Shown: positions 5,923 through 6,255 of the stretch, piece after piece
How positions within the stretch are numbered: the first letter of the stretch is position 1
Layout: each line of letters starts with the position of its first letter
Assembly: GCA_031256815.1 (NCBI GenBank)
Contig: JAIRPU010000167.1
Coordinates: 1-6,255, forward strand
DNA from: Spirochaetaceae bacterium
GTDB taxonomy: Bacteria > Spirochaetota > Spirochaetia > Treponematales > Breznakiellaceae
Reading direction: 5' to 3'
DNA: 6,255 nucleotides
Program-made: the position numbers and the translations under genes
Notes under the pieces: model-generated
What the model was told of the DNA's origin: nothing
Seen by the model: only the letters and a program-made list of their open reading frames with translations
The model's database searches: none

Positions 5923-6057
5923 GGCCGTCGCCTGCGGTGCGCAGCGGCCGATGTGTAAGGCAGCGCCCTGCTTGGCAGGGCGCTGCCATCGTTTGCCGCC
6001 CCTCTGCGCAAAGCGCAGAGGGGGACACGCCGGAAAAGCGCGCCGCGCTTTTCCGGC
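5923..6057. repeat. three-hairpin module A, copy 2
   Basis: This copy has the same length and order as 5700-5834. Hairpins: 5960-5971 with 5975-5986 (12 bp perfect, loop TTG); 5999-6009 with 6013-6023 (11 bp, loop AAA); 6029-6041 with 6045-6057 (13 bp perfect, loop GCC). Relative to copy 1 the wobble T·G has become C-G, and the pair T5809-A5831 has become G6032-C6054. Two compensating single-base indels lie in and beside the linker that contains GTTTGCCGCC. Confidence 0.9.
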
Positions 6058-6145
6058 TGCCGGCGTTTGCCGCCGCAGGCGGCCGCGAAGCGCTGTTGCC
6101 TGCGCGGACGCGCAGACCGCGGGGGCAGTCCGCCTGCGGCGGCCG

Positions 6146-6185
6146 CCGCCTGAAGCCGGCGAAACCGCAACGCGGTTTCGCCGGT
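6146..6185. repeat. hairpin module B, copy 2
   Basis: The same CCGCCTGAA leader and AAC-loop hairpin as 5882-5921, with a 13-bp stem (6156-6168 with 6172-6184) plus a terminal G·T pair (6155·6185). The pair T5897-A5915 of copy 1 is G6161-C6179 here. Confidence 0.9.
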
Positions 6186-6197
6186 CTTATCGTCCCA

Positions 6198-6226
6198 CCG
6201 GCCGCTTCGCATGGCGAAGCGGCCGG
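6198..6226. repeat. perfect hairpin with ATG loop
   Basis: CCGGCCGCTTCGC (6198-6210) pairs perfectly with 6214-6226 around the loop ATG. It follows module B2 and has no second copy in the window, but it shares the architecture (13-bp GC-rich stem, 3-nt loop) of the neighbouring hairpins. Confidence 0.8.
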
Positions 6227-6255
6227 GCACATCTTCTGCCCCCAGCGCGGTGCGC

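Larger units (their letters stand above)
5676..6255. repeat. right GC-rich hairpin array, non-coding
   Basis: About 580 bp of ordered, near-perfect hairpins with mostly 3-nt loops. The order is: linker hairpin L1 (5676-5700), module A1 (5700-5834), linker L2 (5842-5880), module B1 (5882-5921), module A2 (5923-6057), a linker containing an inverted L core (6101-6115), module B2 (6146-6185) and an ATG-loop hairpin (6198-6226). The window ends within another possible hairpin, GCGC-GGT-GCGC (6245-6255). Long open frames on both strands are products of the base composition. The A copies are 223 bp apart, which is not a multiple of three, and differ by indels, so no frame is shared and coding is unlikely. 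Confidence 0.85.

Noticed and set aside
5700..6226. tRNA-like genes, given stems with 3-nt loops
   Set aside because: Stems of 12-14 bp with 3-nt loops do not fit a cloverleaf, and no T-loop or acceptor pattern is visible.
5588..6232. A 214-codon open frame on the - strand, and others in the right flank
   Set aside because: The translation is low-complexity Arg/Ala/Pro/Gly from hairpin repeats. The two A copies are 223 bp apart and contain indels, so they are read in different frames. There is no RBS and no family resemblance.
5676..6255. CRISPR array
   Set aside because: Repeats are long, palindromic and of unequal spacing, and the intervening sequence is itself repeated. There are no cas genes.
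1..6255. REP/BIME element with its RAYT transposase, or an insertion sequence
   Set aside because: Hairpin repeats resemble REP-type elements in spirit, but no transposase is encoded here and I see no consistent GTAG-type mark beside the stems, so I do not assign the family.

Overview
The window looks like a chromosomal segment of a spirochaete, most likely a Treponema-like host-associated species. This is an inference from protein style: spirochaete-type lipoboxes, a CHASE2-cyclase family membrane protein beside an exported CsgG/LpoB-like protein, DUF6273-type lipoproteins, and AAA/TTT-rich codon use. There is no rRNA or other marker gene to fix the genus. All four genes are on the + strand.

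Layout. Bases 1-279 are a very GC-rich mosaic of hairpins and short repeats without a credible gene. Bases 355-1188 and 1202-3460 form a probable two-gene operon. The first gene encodes an exported protein with a PEGA-like beta domain and a CsgG/LpoB (TolB-like) domain. The second encodes a four-helix membrane protein with an extracytoplasmic CHASE2 sensor domain and a cytoplasmic class III cyclase-like domain that has lost key catalytic residues. Bases 3571-4557 and 4643-5656 are a tandem duplication of a lipoprotein gene with a DUF6273-like (probably C-type-lectin-like) C-terminal domain. Each copy carries its own extended -10 promoter, placed so that transcription should begin at or within a base or two of the ATG (probable leaderless mRNAs). 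From 5676 to the end the sequence is again a dense GC-rich mosaic of near-perfect hairpins with 3-nt loops.

How the parts relate. The operon reads as an envelope/extracytoplasmic sensing pair, and the lipoproteins as paralogous surface or periplasmic proteins. The lipoproteins are nearly identical over long stretches but diverge in two blocks, including the C-terminal end of the lectin-like domain. No reverse transcriptase, transposase or recombinase is present in the window.

The strongest unexplained signal is the right-hand repeat region. A 135-bp module of three consecutive hairpins (A) and a 40-bp hairpin module (B) alternate A-B-A-B. Between copies, the stems change by paired, compensatory substitutions (T-A to G-C twice, T·G to C-G once). 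Words and hairpins of the same family occur in the left flank mainly in the opposite orientation, so the four-gene block is bracketed by an inverted pair of repeat arrays.
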